Below are positions 1 through 12,649 of a DNA stretch of 64,000 nucleotides, in pieces; position 1 is the stretch's first letter; each line of letters starts with the position of its first letter. The stretch comes from Manduca sexta. Lineage: Eukaryota; Arthropoda; Insecta; Lepidoptera; Sphingidae. Position numbers and translations under genes: made by a program. The notes beneath the pieces were generated by a model. That model was given only the letters and a program-made list of their open reading frames with translations, did no database searches and was not told the DNA's origin. The stretch covers positions 5,573,245-5,637,244 of the forward strand of contig NC_051119.1 of the NCBI RefSeq assembly GCF_014839805.1. The letters are read 5' to 3'.

Positions 1-296
1 TGCCCACTGCTGAGCACGGGCCTCCTCTACTACTGAGAAGGATTAGGCCGTAGTCCACCACGCTGGCCTAGTGCGGATTGGTAGACTTCACACACCTTCG
101 AAATTCCTATAGAGTACTTCTCAGATGTGCAGGTTTCCTCACGATGTTTTTCCTTCACCGTTAAAGCGAACGATAAATTCACAAAGAATACACACATGAT
201 TTTTTTAGAAAAGTCAGAGGTGTGTGCCCTTGGGATTTGAACCTGCGGACGTTCGTCTTCGCAGTCCGTTCCACACCCAACTAGGCTATCGCCGCT
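1..296 (-). mobile_element. SINE-B, tail cut by the window edge
   Basis: Family definition: in element orientation it begins cggcgatagcctagttggg (tRNA A-box-like), has B-box ggttcaaatccc, and ends with a ...acagtatataatacagggct tail and (TTA)n; full length is about 320 bp. This copy is close to that consensus. Confidence 0.9.
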
Positions 297-871
297 TGCA
301 GTCATCTCTCTTCTTAAATTGTTTATACATATCTTGAAAAAAAAAAAATGCATATAATTTTTTTTAAAAAATCACCCTCAGATGACGAAGCTCGAAACCA
401 AACTACCGACGGTCAGGCATTCAAAGTGAGAAATCTTACAATGCGTGGAATTGTACTTACTCCTTGCACAATAAAAACTGTATTCCATTTTATATGTTTC
501 GCTCATTTTATTATTAAATAGTTTGAAAATTTACCATGCCCTTATCAAATTTAAGAAGGAATTCCTTCAAAATAAGATAGTCTGCACACCCTACATCTGC
601 CCTTAAATGCGGGACATTTCTTAAACTAAGAGGCGCCGATTTCTTTTTTAAGAAAAAAGCCCGTCTGTACCAATTTCTTTAATTTCCACCAATGATAGAC
701 GTTTTTTCGCCATTATTTCTTTATGATACGGTTTTTGTCAGATTTTTTATTTGAAAATCGTTTTTGGTGATTTTGATGAGCGTTTTGATCTTGGCCTTTT
801 GTAGACAATCACGGAATGGTGACTTGTGAATATCGAAGGTTGCTGGACTTGCGGTATGTTCGAATGTAAAT
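297..871. other. AT-rich intergenic sequence, nothing recognised
   Basis: No gene, repeat family or promoter signal seen. Confidence 0.6.
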
Positions 872-1335
872 TGAGTGCCTCGGTGGCGTAGGTGTTATGC
901 GTATGACTACCGGGCTGAGGTCCTTGGTTCGAATCCCGGGTCGGGACAAAAAAATTGTAACTGGGTATTTGCGTCTTAAAAATTACTCAGTCACAGCTCA
1001 CAATCAAGAAGTTGGCGGTGTGATGCCTCGGAAAGGTACAGGCACGGCAAAGCGACCCCACTGCACCTGATGGTAAGTGGGGTCCAATAGAATGACGACT
1101 GACGAGAGATGATAACCCCTCGACAGCCGACACAATTATGCCGGCCTGTTGGAACCGGATATACACAGGCTGATCCCGGAACGCGACACACTTACGTGGG
1201 CTGCTATGGTGGGTTTTAACTCCATATGTACGGTGGTCGCTTTCTGGGTGGTTATCTTATTTTTTTTTAAATATATCCTACTATCAGCAAAGACGAAGCC
1301 GCGTCCAACCCTAGCTCCCAATAAAAATGTACCGC
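872..1335 (+). mobile_element. Composite SINE: SINE-A-like head with repeat-Y body
   Basis: The head gtgcctcggtggcgtaggtg and B-box ggttcgaatcccgggtcggg match SINE-A. The body, however, is the repeat-Y sequence (cactgcacctgatggtaagt ... acacaattatgccggcctgt ... atacacaggctgatcccgga). Repeat-Y occurs elsewhere without this head. Confidence 0.8.
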
Positions 1336-1616
1336 CTACAAAATCCGTTCATAAACTTACCCTACCTTCGAGAATAAACTAATTTCTTACCTAAGATAAA
1401 ATCTTATAATAATTTTGGACCTAAAGTAATTTCCATAATTCAGTTACCGTACAATAAATGAATCCTTCAGAGCACGTTTTTGTTTTGAGATAAGATTAAT
1501 TGAAAAGTTAACAAAGCGTGATGAACGAGTTGTGACTGAAAGCTGGTAATGTTTTTGTAGGCTTAGGCTTTGGTCTAGATGTAAAATTGGTTCATTAGGT
1601 ATAGTATAGTCAAATA

Positions 1617-2105
1617 TCCTACTAATATTATAAATGCGAACGTTTGTGAGGATGGATGTATGTATGTTTGTTCCTCTTTCACGAAAAAACTAGTGAACGG
1701 ATTTAGATGAAACTTTACAGTAATATTGGTTATACATTAGAATAACACATAGGCTACAATGTATAATGATGCATGTATGATGATGCAATGCATGATGGAC
1801 TGACTCGGTGGCGTAGTTGTACTGCATGCGCGGTACGGCAGCGCTCTGGGGTCCCGGGTTCGAATCCCGGGTCGGGCAAAGTGATATTTGGGTTTTTCTG
1901 CTCATTATCAGCCCGGAGTCTGGAATTTGTGCCCGATATGGCGATAGGCTCGCCCCCTATCACATCATGGGACGGAACAAACTTGGCGAAAAGTGGGTGC
2001 CATGGTTGCGCCTCTGCATACCCCTTCGGGGATAAAATGCGTGATATTGTGTGTGTGTGTAGTCATAATATAACGATACATATCAAGTAAGTCGGAAAAA
2101 AATTG
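1617..2105 (+). mobile_element. Helitron-like element, split by SINE-A and 3'-truncated
   Basis: Starts A|TCCTACTAATATTATAAATG and matches the 51.57-kb copy up to about 1770, then again from 2063 (gtcataatataacgatacat) to about 2105. The CTAG end is missing. Confidence 0.75.
1799..2062 (+). mobile_element. SINE-A, full length, inside a Helitron-like copy
   Basis: Family definition: head gactgcctcggtggcgtagt, B-box gggttcgaatcccgggtcgg, body with tttttctgctcagtatcagc and gtgcccgatatggcgatagg, end ccccttcggggataaaatgc and a (GT)n tail; about 260 bp. Helitron-like sequence resumes right after its GT tail. Confidence 0.92.
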
Positions 2106-2415
2106 CTATCATTGCGTACGCTGCCTAAACCGTTGGAGTTAAACAAAGATGATGTACCGTGTAATTGTTTGTCTTAAATAGTTCTAAATAAAAGTCCGCG
2201 AGTTTATATCTATCTTTTATGTTTCTAAAAATAGTCTATGTGCCAAACTATCCAAATACATTTAAGAGTTTGGTTCTGACAAACACCAAGCATTTGCTAA
2301 ATACCAAAAGCAGTAATCTGACTTCTGAAACTATTAGTAGCGAAGAATGAAATTTTCCGAAAGGAGACCCAACAATTTATATGTTCTGATAATATGCATA
2401 AATGCGGGCTGGAAA

Positions 2416-2850
2416 TCATTCTAATAAAATAAATAAAATACTTTATTTATCACGTAGGCAAACAAAGCACCTATGATAAGTCAAAACAATTTATAAGAAT
2501 CATGAAGGCTACAAAGTCTTCGAAACGTCGGGAGAAAAGTAAAATATTAAAACCGCGATAAAATTCGTAAAATAGCTAATTTAAATTATAAGAATCATTT
2601 TCATTATTTCTAAATAACGCTTAAGATCACTTCTATAACTGCGGACACTTAAAATTAGGTATAAAATTCTTAACAAATATAATACAATACATAAGGTGAA
2701 ATAGAGTAGCTAGCTCGGGTTGGCAAGTAGGGGAAAATTAAAGGATAACGCGTCGTGATCCTCACCGGCGAGTACATGAGCCTTAAACTAGGTAACCTAC
2801 CAGCCTTTCACTAGCTACCTAAGTGATGAATACCTGAAGAAGAAAGAAAC
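2416..2850 (-). mobile_element. Repeat-D with a nested repeat-L fragment
   Basis: Reverse copy of the 15.2-kb unit: actttatttatcacgtaggc at the left, and cgtgatcctcaccggcgag and ctaccagcctttcactagct at the right. It is split at 2504-2585 by a repeat-L insert. Confidence 0.8.
2504..2585 (+). mobile_element. Repeat-L fragment (LINE-like tail) with 13-bp target duplication
   Basis: gaaggctacaaagtcttcga ... ccgcgataaaattcg, flanked by ttataagaatcat at 2491-2503 and 2586-2598. The 5' truncation and target duplication suggest a LINE 3' end. Confidence 0.75.
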
Positions 2851-4272
2851 GCCGGGAATAACGATAATTAGATTTTACATAAACTACGAAAGTGAAGCCA
2901 CTGAGTAATAGACTTTTCGCCGCAGGGAACTACCAATATAGGAAGAAACGCGGAAAATTTCTTGAGCCGAAGCAAGTAACCGTTCCTTCAAGGGATCGGA
3001 TATAAGGTATCTGTAAATTCCTGATTTATATACATTTATTTATTCATAAGTCTACAGCTGGTCTGGCTTTAATCAGGCCTAGTTTACTTTATTTAGGCAT
3101 TTTATTTTTTATCTACTGGATTTTTCGCTTCAGTTATTATTGGACGGCCTACTACGAAATAAGCATATTTTTTCATACAAATGTACTCAGTTTTATTTGC
3201 AAAAACTCAATGTTATAGTATTTCTTTTTATAAAATACTGTTACGAAATATTCCGTCTTTTTTTTAAATATATACTTTCTAACAAATAATATTATTTATT
3301 AATGTGTTAAGACTAGCAAAAAAAACAGATGTGATAAAAAAAAATGTAACAATTTTTCGTAAAAAATTTATTGCGTTGTAGTACATCTAATTGAAAAAAA
3401 ACTTTACATATTATTTAGAAGCATAAAATTTTGAGAAATACTCATTACATTTTTTTTAGAAGCATAAAAAATATAATAAATATCAAGCGACATGCGCACA
3501 TCATGTAAGACAAATTCATCATTATTTAAATATTCATAAGAAAATTCCTGGCTGATACTAAGTAGAAACCATTATTTTATCTAACTCACAAATCGATCCC
3601 AACATAGGAGTTGTATCTCAATTCGCAAGATACGCCACCGTGGCATTTAAGCAACATTGTGGTATAAAAATAATTTTAACAAAAATTTAAACCGCCTTCA
3701 TAAACCACTCAAAACCAAAAAATAATTTCACATAACAGGTATATACTGGATACCAATTTTGGAGTCGGTGCCTAATTAAAATTGCTAGTAAAGTCAATAA
3801 TTCACGTCGAATTAATAACCTCCTCCTTTTTTGAGGTCGGTTAAAAAGCAGGAAACCTCATGCAGTAGTCATTTTTAACCATTTTTTTTATTTGACAATT
3901 TTTCTTAGTATTTCCCCAGTATAATCCTCTAATACTCTGCTCGGTCCGTCGAGACTTCTCCTGTCCCAGATTTTTAAGAGCATTCTATCAGTTATTTTAG
4001 CGTACAATAAAGTGAAAATGTTACTTAATATCAAATATAGTTTTTAACCTCTCAATTATTAAATACAAAATTCATTGCTTTTTCTTGTAGCGTTTATTTA
4101 ATAAATAGTAAAAATTTTGGCTTTAAAAGCTTTAGTATTGTTGCAAACTATTTATGATTTTAAGTTCAATATGCCATCAGCTGCTAATGACTTTTGTATC
4201 TATTGATATAGTGCATAGATAATAGTGACGCTGAATCTTGTACCTTAATTGTACTATTTCACAGAGTTCTAA
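2851..4272. other. AT-rich intergenic sequence
   Basis: Only the short motif near 3.8 kb stands out; many poly-A/T runs and no coding signal. Confidence 0.6.
3795..3846 (+). repeat. Short dispersed motif ending in aggtcggttaaaaa
   Basis: aataacctcctccttttttg followed by aggtcggttaaaaa. Variants occur near 10845, 11645 and 22076. It looks like the end of a dispersed element whose body I cannot delimit. Confidence 0.5.
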
Positions 4273-4574
4273 TATGATAATATCAGCCCTGTGTTATATA
4301 CTGTCCCTCTGTTGGGAACAGACCTACTTTCTACTAAGAGGGATTAGACTTTAATCTGCCAGTCCTAGTGCGGATTTGTAATTTCCCATACCGTATTAAT
4401 TCTTCTTCTTCTACTGGAAAACTTCTCAAGTATGCAGGTCTCCTCGCGATGTAAACCTTCGCTGTTAAAGCAAGCAATAATTTACAAAGAATACTCACAT
4501 ACTTTTAAAAAGGTTAGAAGTGCCCTTTGAATTTTGAACCTACAGACATTCGTCTCCACTCCGAACTAGGCTAC
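4273..4574 (-). mobile_element. SINE-B with 11-bp target duplication
   Basis: Diverged copy flanked by the perfect direct repeat cagagttctaa at 4262-4272 and 4575-4585. Confidence 0.9.
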
Positions 4575-4959
4575 CAGAGTTCTAAATACAGTGCCTGAAT
4601 AAGTTAAAATAGATTGCTTATTCCACAAGAATTAAGCAAACGCTCTTAAAGAAAATTTTACCTTAAAGCAAAATCAAAAAATATCTTCGGCAAAAATCTT
4701 CGTAACAATTAGAGTAGATTAGTGGCCAGGTAGAACGGTACACGAGTGATGGCCCTTACAGACTAATGAGACGGTCATTAGGACAGAACGTGACCTGATT
4801 ACCATAGGATTTTTTGGGTGAGGTCACATTGGAGCGAAGGATCTACGGAGATTTGAAATATCTGAAAAATAATTCGAATTTGGCCGATTTTTGTAGTTTA
4901 TATATTGAAGAAAAATTTATGTAGGAAGTCTTTATTTTAACAACAAAAGTAAAGAAAAC

Positions 4960-5146
4960 AAATTTTCGAATTTTTGTTTCGTTGTCTGTCTGTATGTTTG
5001 TACTCGTATCACTAAAAAAATACAGCACGGAATTGAATGCAGTTTCCATGTGCATTGCTAGAGGTCCAACTTAAAATATAAGCTCCATTTTATTTCTCCT
5101 TTTATCCCGGAAAAACTTTTTCACACGGGTGGAGCCGCGGAGCAAA
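4960..5146 (+). mobile_element. Helitron-like relic
   Basis: The tgtctgtctgtatgtttgt stretch and the end cacgggtggagccgcggagc resemble the 3' parts of the other Helitron-like copies, but no intact CTAG is seen. Confidence 0.45.
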
Positions 5147-5205
5147 AAGTAGTAGTAAGTATATATAGCCTATATAAACACAAAGTTGCATAAGGTTGCA
5201 TAAAG

Positions 5206-5470
5206 ACTGCCACGGTGGCGTAGTTATACTGCATGCGTGGTACGGCAGCGCTCTGAAGTCCTGGGTTCAAATCCCGGGTCGGGCAAAAAGCGATATTTGG
5301 GTTTTTCTGCTCAGTATCAACCCGGAGTCTAGAATTTGTGCCAGATATAGCGATAGGCTCGCTCCCTATCACGTCGTGGGACAGAACACACTTGGCGAAA
5401 AGTAGGTGCCCTCGTTGCGCCTCTGCATACCCCTTCGGGGATAAATGCATGATGTGTGTGTGTGTGTGTA
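5206..5470 (+). mobile_element. SINE-A, full length with (GT)n tail
   Basis: Near-consensus over its whole length; the tail is tgtgtgtgtgtgtgtatgcg. Confidence 0.93.
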
Positions 5471-6597
5471 TGCGTAAGGATCCGGATTCTCACTGTCCCT
5501 CATCGTCCAGAAATAATTTGCACTTTCCACCAGTCTACAATCAACCAGTTGTCGGTGTAGGTTGCTGCATAATATTATAGAGTCTGTATATTCATCTGCT
5601 ACTTACCGCCTTTTGTAACTCGTCGGTCCATTGTACGCAGAGCAACCTACTTCTATCTACTACAGCTTGTGTCACCTCTAGTCTAACGTAGGCCTAAATA
5701 ATTACGATCGTAAAATGATTGTGAGCTAACGATAAGTACTTTTTAACTACAGAAACACTACAATTTGGAAACTAGCCAAAAACTTGTTGAAAAATTAAGT
5801 GTTTCTGAATCACCAGAATTTCAATTACGCGGGAAAGAGATTTTAAAAAAGACTTATCAGTCCTCTATTATATAATTTACTGTCTTACTTTTGTTCATGA
5901 ACCTCTGCCAAAAGGATTTAGGTCTCAATCACGCAGAAATAGTACGAGGCGACGGACTTAACATCATTGAAAGAATTTGTGGGAATTATTTTAGATTCTT
6001 TTCAAAATAAGATAGTAAAGCGATTTTCGGCAATATACTCTTTAATTATAGATAAAAAGAAGCCAGTCTTATACCTACTATATTTTTAATAAAACGAGAA
6101 ACCCGCGGGTTTTATAAGCATTAGGAACGCAATCCAGAATGTCGAATTACAAAGCTCTGACACTGACCAATGGTCTCATTCCCAGTTTAATAGTCATAAA
6201 ATTTCATAATGCGTAGTTTTAACTGATAAAGTATCATGCAAGCAGAATGACAGATGCAACTTTGGGTATTAAAATAGTATCTATTACAATTAGTATCGGG
6301 AAGAGATCAAGATTGCGTATCGCTTAGTTGTACGCCAACGCTTAGTTAATGTAAACTCAAACCAAAGATACAAGAGGCGACATTCATAGCCGTTTTATAG
6401 CCATTTTATTTATGTTATTAGGGTCCGTCGGCTACTTAATTTTTTAGGCGAAAAGTCACGCTGTATTATAAATGGGATGGTAAAGATTCGGCCCTTTTTA
6501 ATCTGACCATTTTTATTTTGTTACTAATTAGACATCATGCTATTTAAATAATATCTTAAACAGCATATGGGGTATCTCAGGAAACTTGTTAAAGTGC

Positions 6598-6780
6598 AAT
6601 AGACGAGCGTATAGCCGAGTGCTGTTATGTGTAGTGCAGTAGACGAGCGCTCTCCGCGCTGTCACCGACGCGGCGTATAGCCGAGTGCTCTTATGTGTAG
6701 TGCAATAGACGACCGCTCTCCGCGCTGTCAACGACGCGGCGAATAGCTGTGTGCTGTCATCTGTTGAGCAACGGATGAGT
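6598..6780. repeat. 66-bp minisatellite, about 2.5 units
   Basis: The unit carries tagacgagcgctctccgcgc followed by a gccgagtgctgttatgtgta segment. The first unit is internally deleted. The same unit recurs at 49.2 kb. Confidence 0.88.
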
Positions 6781-7451
6781 TCTCTACACTGTCATGTTAT
6801 ATTACTTGCCATATATCTGAATAATGTACATTTCATCGACTCCATATATCAGGTAAATAAATGAGCGACTGATTGCTTTCAGACTATATTCTACAGGGGT
6901 AGATTAACTCATCATTGTAATGTATGCTCGCACAGGGATGCATTAAACGTGTGAGTGCCATTTCAATTATTATCTTGTTATGCATCACGTTTGTGCTCGC
7001 TCTGTTAATGGGAGTCGTTTATGAAGTGAGCACTGTGTAGTTAAACGTGATTGTTTGAATGATCTTATTTGGACTTTTAGTTGGATTGTTATTGTAATTT
7101 TGGATGTAGGAGTCATGGACAATACTTTTAAAACCTTCTATACATTGATATAATATGTACTACCTACGTACTACATTTGGCGTTCCAAACATTCACTGAG
7201 TAAAACTGATTTCAACTGATATCCATTCAAACTGCGGTTTGAATAGATATCAGTTCAAATTACGGATTGTGGTTTTTTACGGAGTGGCGCCCATGTTATA
7301 AAAAACTTGAGTCAACGTGTAAATCTGGATTTGAATAAAACATATTAGTCAAATAAGTAAAATTATTTGTTGTTCAAGTGAATAAATAGGTTATAACAGT
7401 GTCGTTTTGGTTGCCATTTTCGTTCAGATTTTCTTGTATGTAATTATAATA

Positions 7452-7757
7452 AGATCAGCCCTGTATTATATACTGTCCCACTTCAGGACACGGGCTTCTT
7501 TTACTATCGTGAGGGATTAGGCCTTAGTCCACCACGTTGGCCTAATGCGGATTGGTAGAAACACACACTCTAAAAGTTCTTGGAGAATTTCTCAGGTATG
7601 CAGCTTTTCTCACGATGTTTTCCTCAACGCTAAAGCAAGCGGTGCACAAAGTAAAGACACATAACTTTAGAAAAGTCAGAGGTGCGTACTCTTGGGCTTT
7701 GAACCTGCGGATATTAATTCCGTTAGTTTGTTCACTCCTATCTAGGCTATCGCCGCT
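7452..7757 (-). mobile_element. SINE-B
   Basis: Tail cagccctgtattatatactg at the left, head ctaggctatcgccgct at the right. Moderately diverged. Confidence 0.9.
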
Positions 7758-8626
7758 ATATAATGATTGTATGACAGCACTAAATTCATAGATGATTTAA
7801 TTACATTACCAATTTTTATATTTACGTTGCTCTGCGCTACGTAGCGCTGTTGCCGAACTGTAGTCCACCGCCTAACGTGAAGGGACATTGATAAGATTAG
7901 CAGTCTTTAAAAAACTGATTGCAGCTATTGCATTTCACAATATCATACATACCAATTTCTGTCCAGTTTAAAGGATTTTTACTTAGCCAAATGAAAGTCG
8001 ACTCTATTCTTTAAGCATTGGCTTCATTATCATTTAAGAAGAAAAACCAAGATTTAAGAAGTGTTATAATGTTAGTGCATAATAAGCTCTCATTTTTTCT
8101 CATATCAGACGGTATGGGGCCTCGTTCTCAGCACTCATATATCAAAACACAGTGCAAAAGTAACAGTAACTCAAACATTAAGTAACGCAAAATTTTACTA
8201 AAGCAAGAATTAATTTGGAGATCATTAAATTATAATAAAATAAAAAAAAATTACATACTATGCCTGTATTTCGTATCAAATTAGGTACAAAATGAAATAA
8301 TTTACTAATAAGATAATTAAACCTAACTTGCCATTGGCATAATGTACAACAATTGCCATAAAAAAAAAACATAATTAAAAGTAGTTATTTAATAAAGCTC
8401 TTGATTATAGTTTCGTAAGGATCTCGAATATATCAACCATTAAAGGCCATAAAGGTATTTTTTATTTACCACATGCCAAAATAAATCAGGAAATAGTAAA
8501 AGATAAACAGTTTAATTAAGAAAGTATACTCATTGGACCGACTTGTATTACTGTAGAAAAGCAACTATACGTCATGGCGCCCGCATAACATTATTCCGGA
8601 TTTATCCGGTTTCCGGTTCGGCACCC

Positions 8627-8751
8627 TATATAAGATGATGAAACAGCAAAATTCGATGGCACAATCCAATTCTCTCCTACAGTCATTTATATTTTCTCCA
8701 TCTTTGTTACCGTGATCCAATCGATATGCAGCCAGTATTACCGGAATTCCG
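8627..8751 (+). promoter_or_regulatory. Speculative core promoter with a small first exon
   Basis: TATATAAG at 8627-8634, then a 90-base leader, an ATG at 8726 opening nine codons (the last one split), and a consensus donor GTATGT from 8752. This is the layout of a short first coding exon, but I found no second exon. Earlier ATGs at 8635-8640 and 8656 weaken the case. Confidence 0.22.
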
Positions 8752-8902
8752 GTATGTATTAATAACCTAATTAAATAACATTGAATACGGCCCTGTATTA
8801 TTATTCATCTATGTAAGTAGATAAGTCTAGAACAAAGTCAGCTAGCGATAATGCTAATTCGACCACGGTGGGTGTTTTCTGTTAATGTAAATATTAGATA
8901 TT

Positions 8903-9171
8903 AATTATCAGCCCTGTATTGTATACTGACCCACTGTTGGGCACGGGTCTCTACTACTGTGAGGGATTAGGACTTAGTCCACCACGGCCTAGTGCAGATT
9001 GGCAGACTTCACACACCCTCGAAAATTCCTATAGCGAATTTCTTAGGTATACAGGTTTCAACACACACATAATTTTTTAGAATAGTCAGAAGTGTGTGCC
9101 CTTGGGATTTAAACCTGCAGGTTTCGTTTCGGCCGTCCGTTTCACAACCAACTAGACTATCGCCGCTTTTT
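8903..9171 (-). mobile_element. SINE-B with 11-bp target duplication
   Basis: Flanked by tattagatatt at 8892-8902 and 9172-9182. It has an internal deletion in the middle of the element compared with its relatives. Confidence 0.92.
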
Positions 9172-9629
9172 TATTAGATATTTGTAAGTAATAAAACCCA
9201 GTTCGCAGTGTAGATGAGGTGTGTAGACAGGGATAGGGCCAATTTACTTAAGATCAGCGTAAAGATTCATACCTATAATCAACAACTTCAACAATTTGTA
9301 TTAGAGATTTGGGTATCAAAAAATAATTAAGTACCAATGTTTGCTATATTATATCTATCTGTGAGTAATGGAAAACTAAAAAGGTCTTAGAAACGTAATT
9401 CCTTTAAAATATAAATTACCGCAGATGCTACCTTAAATTGTTTCTATTAGAAATGTAACCGAAACTTTGTGAATAATTCATTACGTTTTACAAAACTGCT
9501 CACGCAATTAATTAGTCAAAATAAATGTTTCAAACAATGGTCTACGTAAGCAGTCGCAAGTTAATTATTAAATTTTATTATCTTAATTATAAAGGGAAGG
9601 TTGCTTTGGCATTCAGAGATCGAATATTG

Positions 9630-9905
9630 CTGTTGTGAGATCACGTACATTGAGCGTAGTGTGTGACGCGCGAGCCAATGGAGCGACGAACTGACGGTAG
9701 TGGATGAGAGCTCAGGAGCGAGTGTTGTGAAACCACGTACAGGGAGCGTAGTGTGTGACGCGCGGGCCGGTGGAGCGACGAGCTGAAGGTAGTGAATGAG
9801 AGCTCAGGAGCGAGTGTTGTGAAACCACGTACAGGGAGCGTAGTGTGTGACGCGCGGGCCGGTGGAGCGACGAGCTGAAGGTAATGAATGAGAGCTCAAA
9901 GACAA
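9630..9905. repeat. 92-bp minisatellite, about three units
   Basis: Same unit as the arrays at 23.3 and 54.1 kb (cgtacagggagcgtagtgtg ... gagcgacgagctgaaggta). The first unit is diverged, the next two are nearly identical. Flanks are not shared with the other arrays. Confidence 0.9.
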
Positions 9906-11173
9906 TTGATCAGAAACTACGTATATGAGTGTAGAGTGACGGTAATGTTAATAATGGCGGTGGGTTCGCAAGTTAATGTAAACAAACACACATCTCCATT
10001 ACGCGCGCGGAGATACCCACAAATGGGGTAACTCTTTAGACTCTGTAAAGTTTAAATTGGTTTTGTAACAACTTGATAAGAAAGTGATTTAGGCGTTAAA
10101 CTTGATTTCAAACTTTGAATATTTTAATGTTGTCGTTATATTTATGTGTATCATTTCGGATTGTATTGGTATTTTAAAATTTACAATTATAGTTACTATT
10201 ACAAGTAAATCATACTAATACAAAGTCGACAGACGATCTGATAAAGGACAACTAGTTAGATGCTTGTCGCTTTTAACAGGTCGTTCCGGACATTTTCAGC
10301 GGAGGTCTATATTCAGCAGTGGACATACAAAGGCTGAATATTAGCTATTACACACCTTGTTTTTTGACAACATCTGCTATTTTCATAGTCTATCTGGTCA
10401 AGTTATCTACCCTTGTCCTTTCCTAATTCCGATTTATTTTTTCTTAAAAGTCGACAGTGCAAACTACGGTTCTATTTGTATGTATTTATGTGCGCTGAAA
10501 ATAAAGAGATCACGTTTACTTGTTTGCCAGTTTATGCTATAAAAAATATCAAATAGTATATATAATTTTGTTGTTTAGAAAATACTGTGATATCTTCGTC
10601 ATTTTCATAATTGTGATAGTTTCTACTTTTGTTTTATTTTCTACATGTTAATTTTTCCATCATCAACCATCAGGTCTAATCTATGTTTTTATATTACTGA
10701 CCGAATTACGAAGAATCTTGAATCTATGGAGACACCATACATTACTTTAAATAAGAATTAAAAATACTTACATTAAAAAAGAATAACGTAAATCAGTCCA
10801 CAAATTACATAGAATACAAATACATGAAAAGAAACCCGAATTATGAACTACCTTTCCTGAAGTCGGTTAAAAATAAACCCTAGTCTACACAAAGGTTAAT
10901 TAATGCCACTTTAAACACCAATTAGACACGCTAATTCAGACTGCAGTGTGAAATACAGCCGATTGGCGCAGTAAATGCCGTTTGGAACTTATCAATCTGT
11001 TGAACGGGAGCCCACAATCAATCTCGCACAGTAATTTGCACAGCGCAGTCGTGGGTACACTGAAATATTAGCCACGGTAGGGCTGAGGTGATGTCGGTTT
11101 TGGCTTTTATTGGCATTTTTATGGCTTACACGAGCAAGTGTGTAGTAGTTTGTTTAAAAGAAGAGTATGTAAA

Positions 11174-11420
11174 GACTGCCTCGGTGGCGTAGTTATACTG
11201 TATGCGCGGTACGACAGCGATGTGAGGTCCTGAGTTCGAATCCCGGGTCGGGCAAAGTGATGATTGGGTTTTTCTAATCAGTATAAGCCTGGCGTCTGGA
11301 ATTTGTGTCTGAGATGGCGGTAGGCTCGCCCCCTATTATATCATGGGACGGAAAACACTTGGCGAAAAATGGGTGCCCTAGTTGCACCTCTGTATAGCCC
11401 TTCGGGGATAAATGCGCGTG
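11174..11420 (+). mobile_element. SINE-A, full length
   Basis: Head gactgcctcggtggcgtagt to cccttcggggataaatgcgc; a T-rich and then GA-rich stretch follows in place of the GT tail. Confidence 0.92.
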
Positions 11421-11479
11421 TTTTTTGTTTGTTTTTATATAAAGTGTAGAAAGACATACACATACACACCCACAAAGAG

Positions 11480-11518
11480 AGAGAGAGAGAGAAAGGAAGA
11501 GAGAGCGGGAGAGAGACA
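11480..11518. repeat. (GA)n-rich simple repeat
   Basis: An impure gagaga run shortly after the 3' end of a SINE-A copy. Confidence 0.8.
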
Positions 11519-12649
11519 GATTGTGAGATATAACGTAAAAAAATCCCATGCAGCTCAGTGTCGCAGTACGGTGTCCGGAAGTAATTCAAACTGTTCATGT
11601 GGACCCTTTCTTCGCTATATTTTACTAGCATAAAAAATACACCTCGAATTGAGAACCTCCTCTTTTCTTGAAGTCTGTTGAAAAGGTTCATTACTATGTC
11701 TTGAACTATCTGCAAAATAAACTTTCATTCAAGTCTTACAAAAAGATTCATGCAGATATAAGGAAATTTAATAAAAGTCGTCTTCAAACAGTATTCATGT
11801 GCAAGGACGGCCAATTTCCCAGGATTCGCTCAATACCACAGGATTATCCTTGTATAAACAAAATACTGAAGGTATCACTTGAGATTGTCTTCGGATTGAG
11901 GTTACCTGTTGGGCTAGGGGTGTGCAAAATTCGGCCAATTTTCGGCATTAATTTGGTATTTTATATTTCATTGTGAACTTGTTGCATGAGTTAAGAAGGA
12001 ATTTCATTCGGCCAAACTTATTACATAAATTGATACATTTATTTTATTATATAGAACTAGCTTAATCATTCGATTTTTTTTCCGTGAGCGGGCAGTATCC
12101 TGCACCTGCACTGCACCTGATAGTAAATGACAAGATGCTGCATTATTGTTAATTATTATGTTTGATTAACATATCTGAATGATAAATAGTATCATGTAAA
12201 ATCCATATATATACTTAGCACATTTGTTATATTGTAACTCATGAAACTACAACGACCTTTTTTCCTTTTATATCCTAAGAAAAGCTAAAATGGCGGTCTG
12301 AAAGCAAACTTTTATTATCTTGGTCAGGCTATACATGCATTATGAAGATGGCAACTGATTAAACGAAACGCTTAACTAATCGATAATTGCCCCAACAATA
12401 TTGCCGAAATGATTTTAAATTAAAAACGAAGTTTAAATGTCATGTAATTTTATATTTGTAAAACGAGAAAACATGTAAATGACCACATTGTAAGTGCTTC
12501 CATTTCCGAACAAAAATAAATGTTTTCGTGCAGTAGCCCGAAGGAAGTCGAGGCACCTCACTAAGATGTACATACAATTATTATTTCTGTCCGGACTGTC
12601 CGTTACAAATACACTTGATAATATTCATACTGAACGGGTTATAAAAAAG

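Larger units (their letters stand above)
5471..8626. other. Intergenic, no gene
   Basis: Holds the 66-bp minisatellite at 6.6 kb and the SINE-B at 7.45 kb. Around 7200-7260 there is an imperfect direct/inverted repetition of ttcaactgatatc/gatatcagttcaa. The rest is unassigned. Confidence 0.6.
9906..12649. other. Intergenic, no gene
   Basis: Contains one SINE-A and a GA run. A 102-codon forward frame at 11668-11976 has no recognisable domain and starts inside dispersed-repeat sequence, so I do not call it. Confidence 0.6.

Noticed and set aside
1800..1880. Apparent tRNA genes (A- and B-box matches) at many sites
   Set aside because: Each is the head of a SINE-A or SINE-B copy with a shared SINE body. 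No cloverleaf with a complete acceptor stem was seen.
11668..11976. 102-codon forward open frame
   Set aside because: Starts in dispersed repeat sequence, has no recognisable domain and no splice or promoter support.
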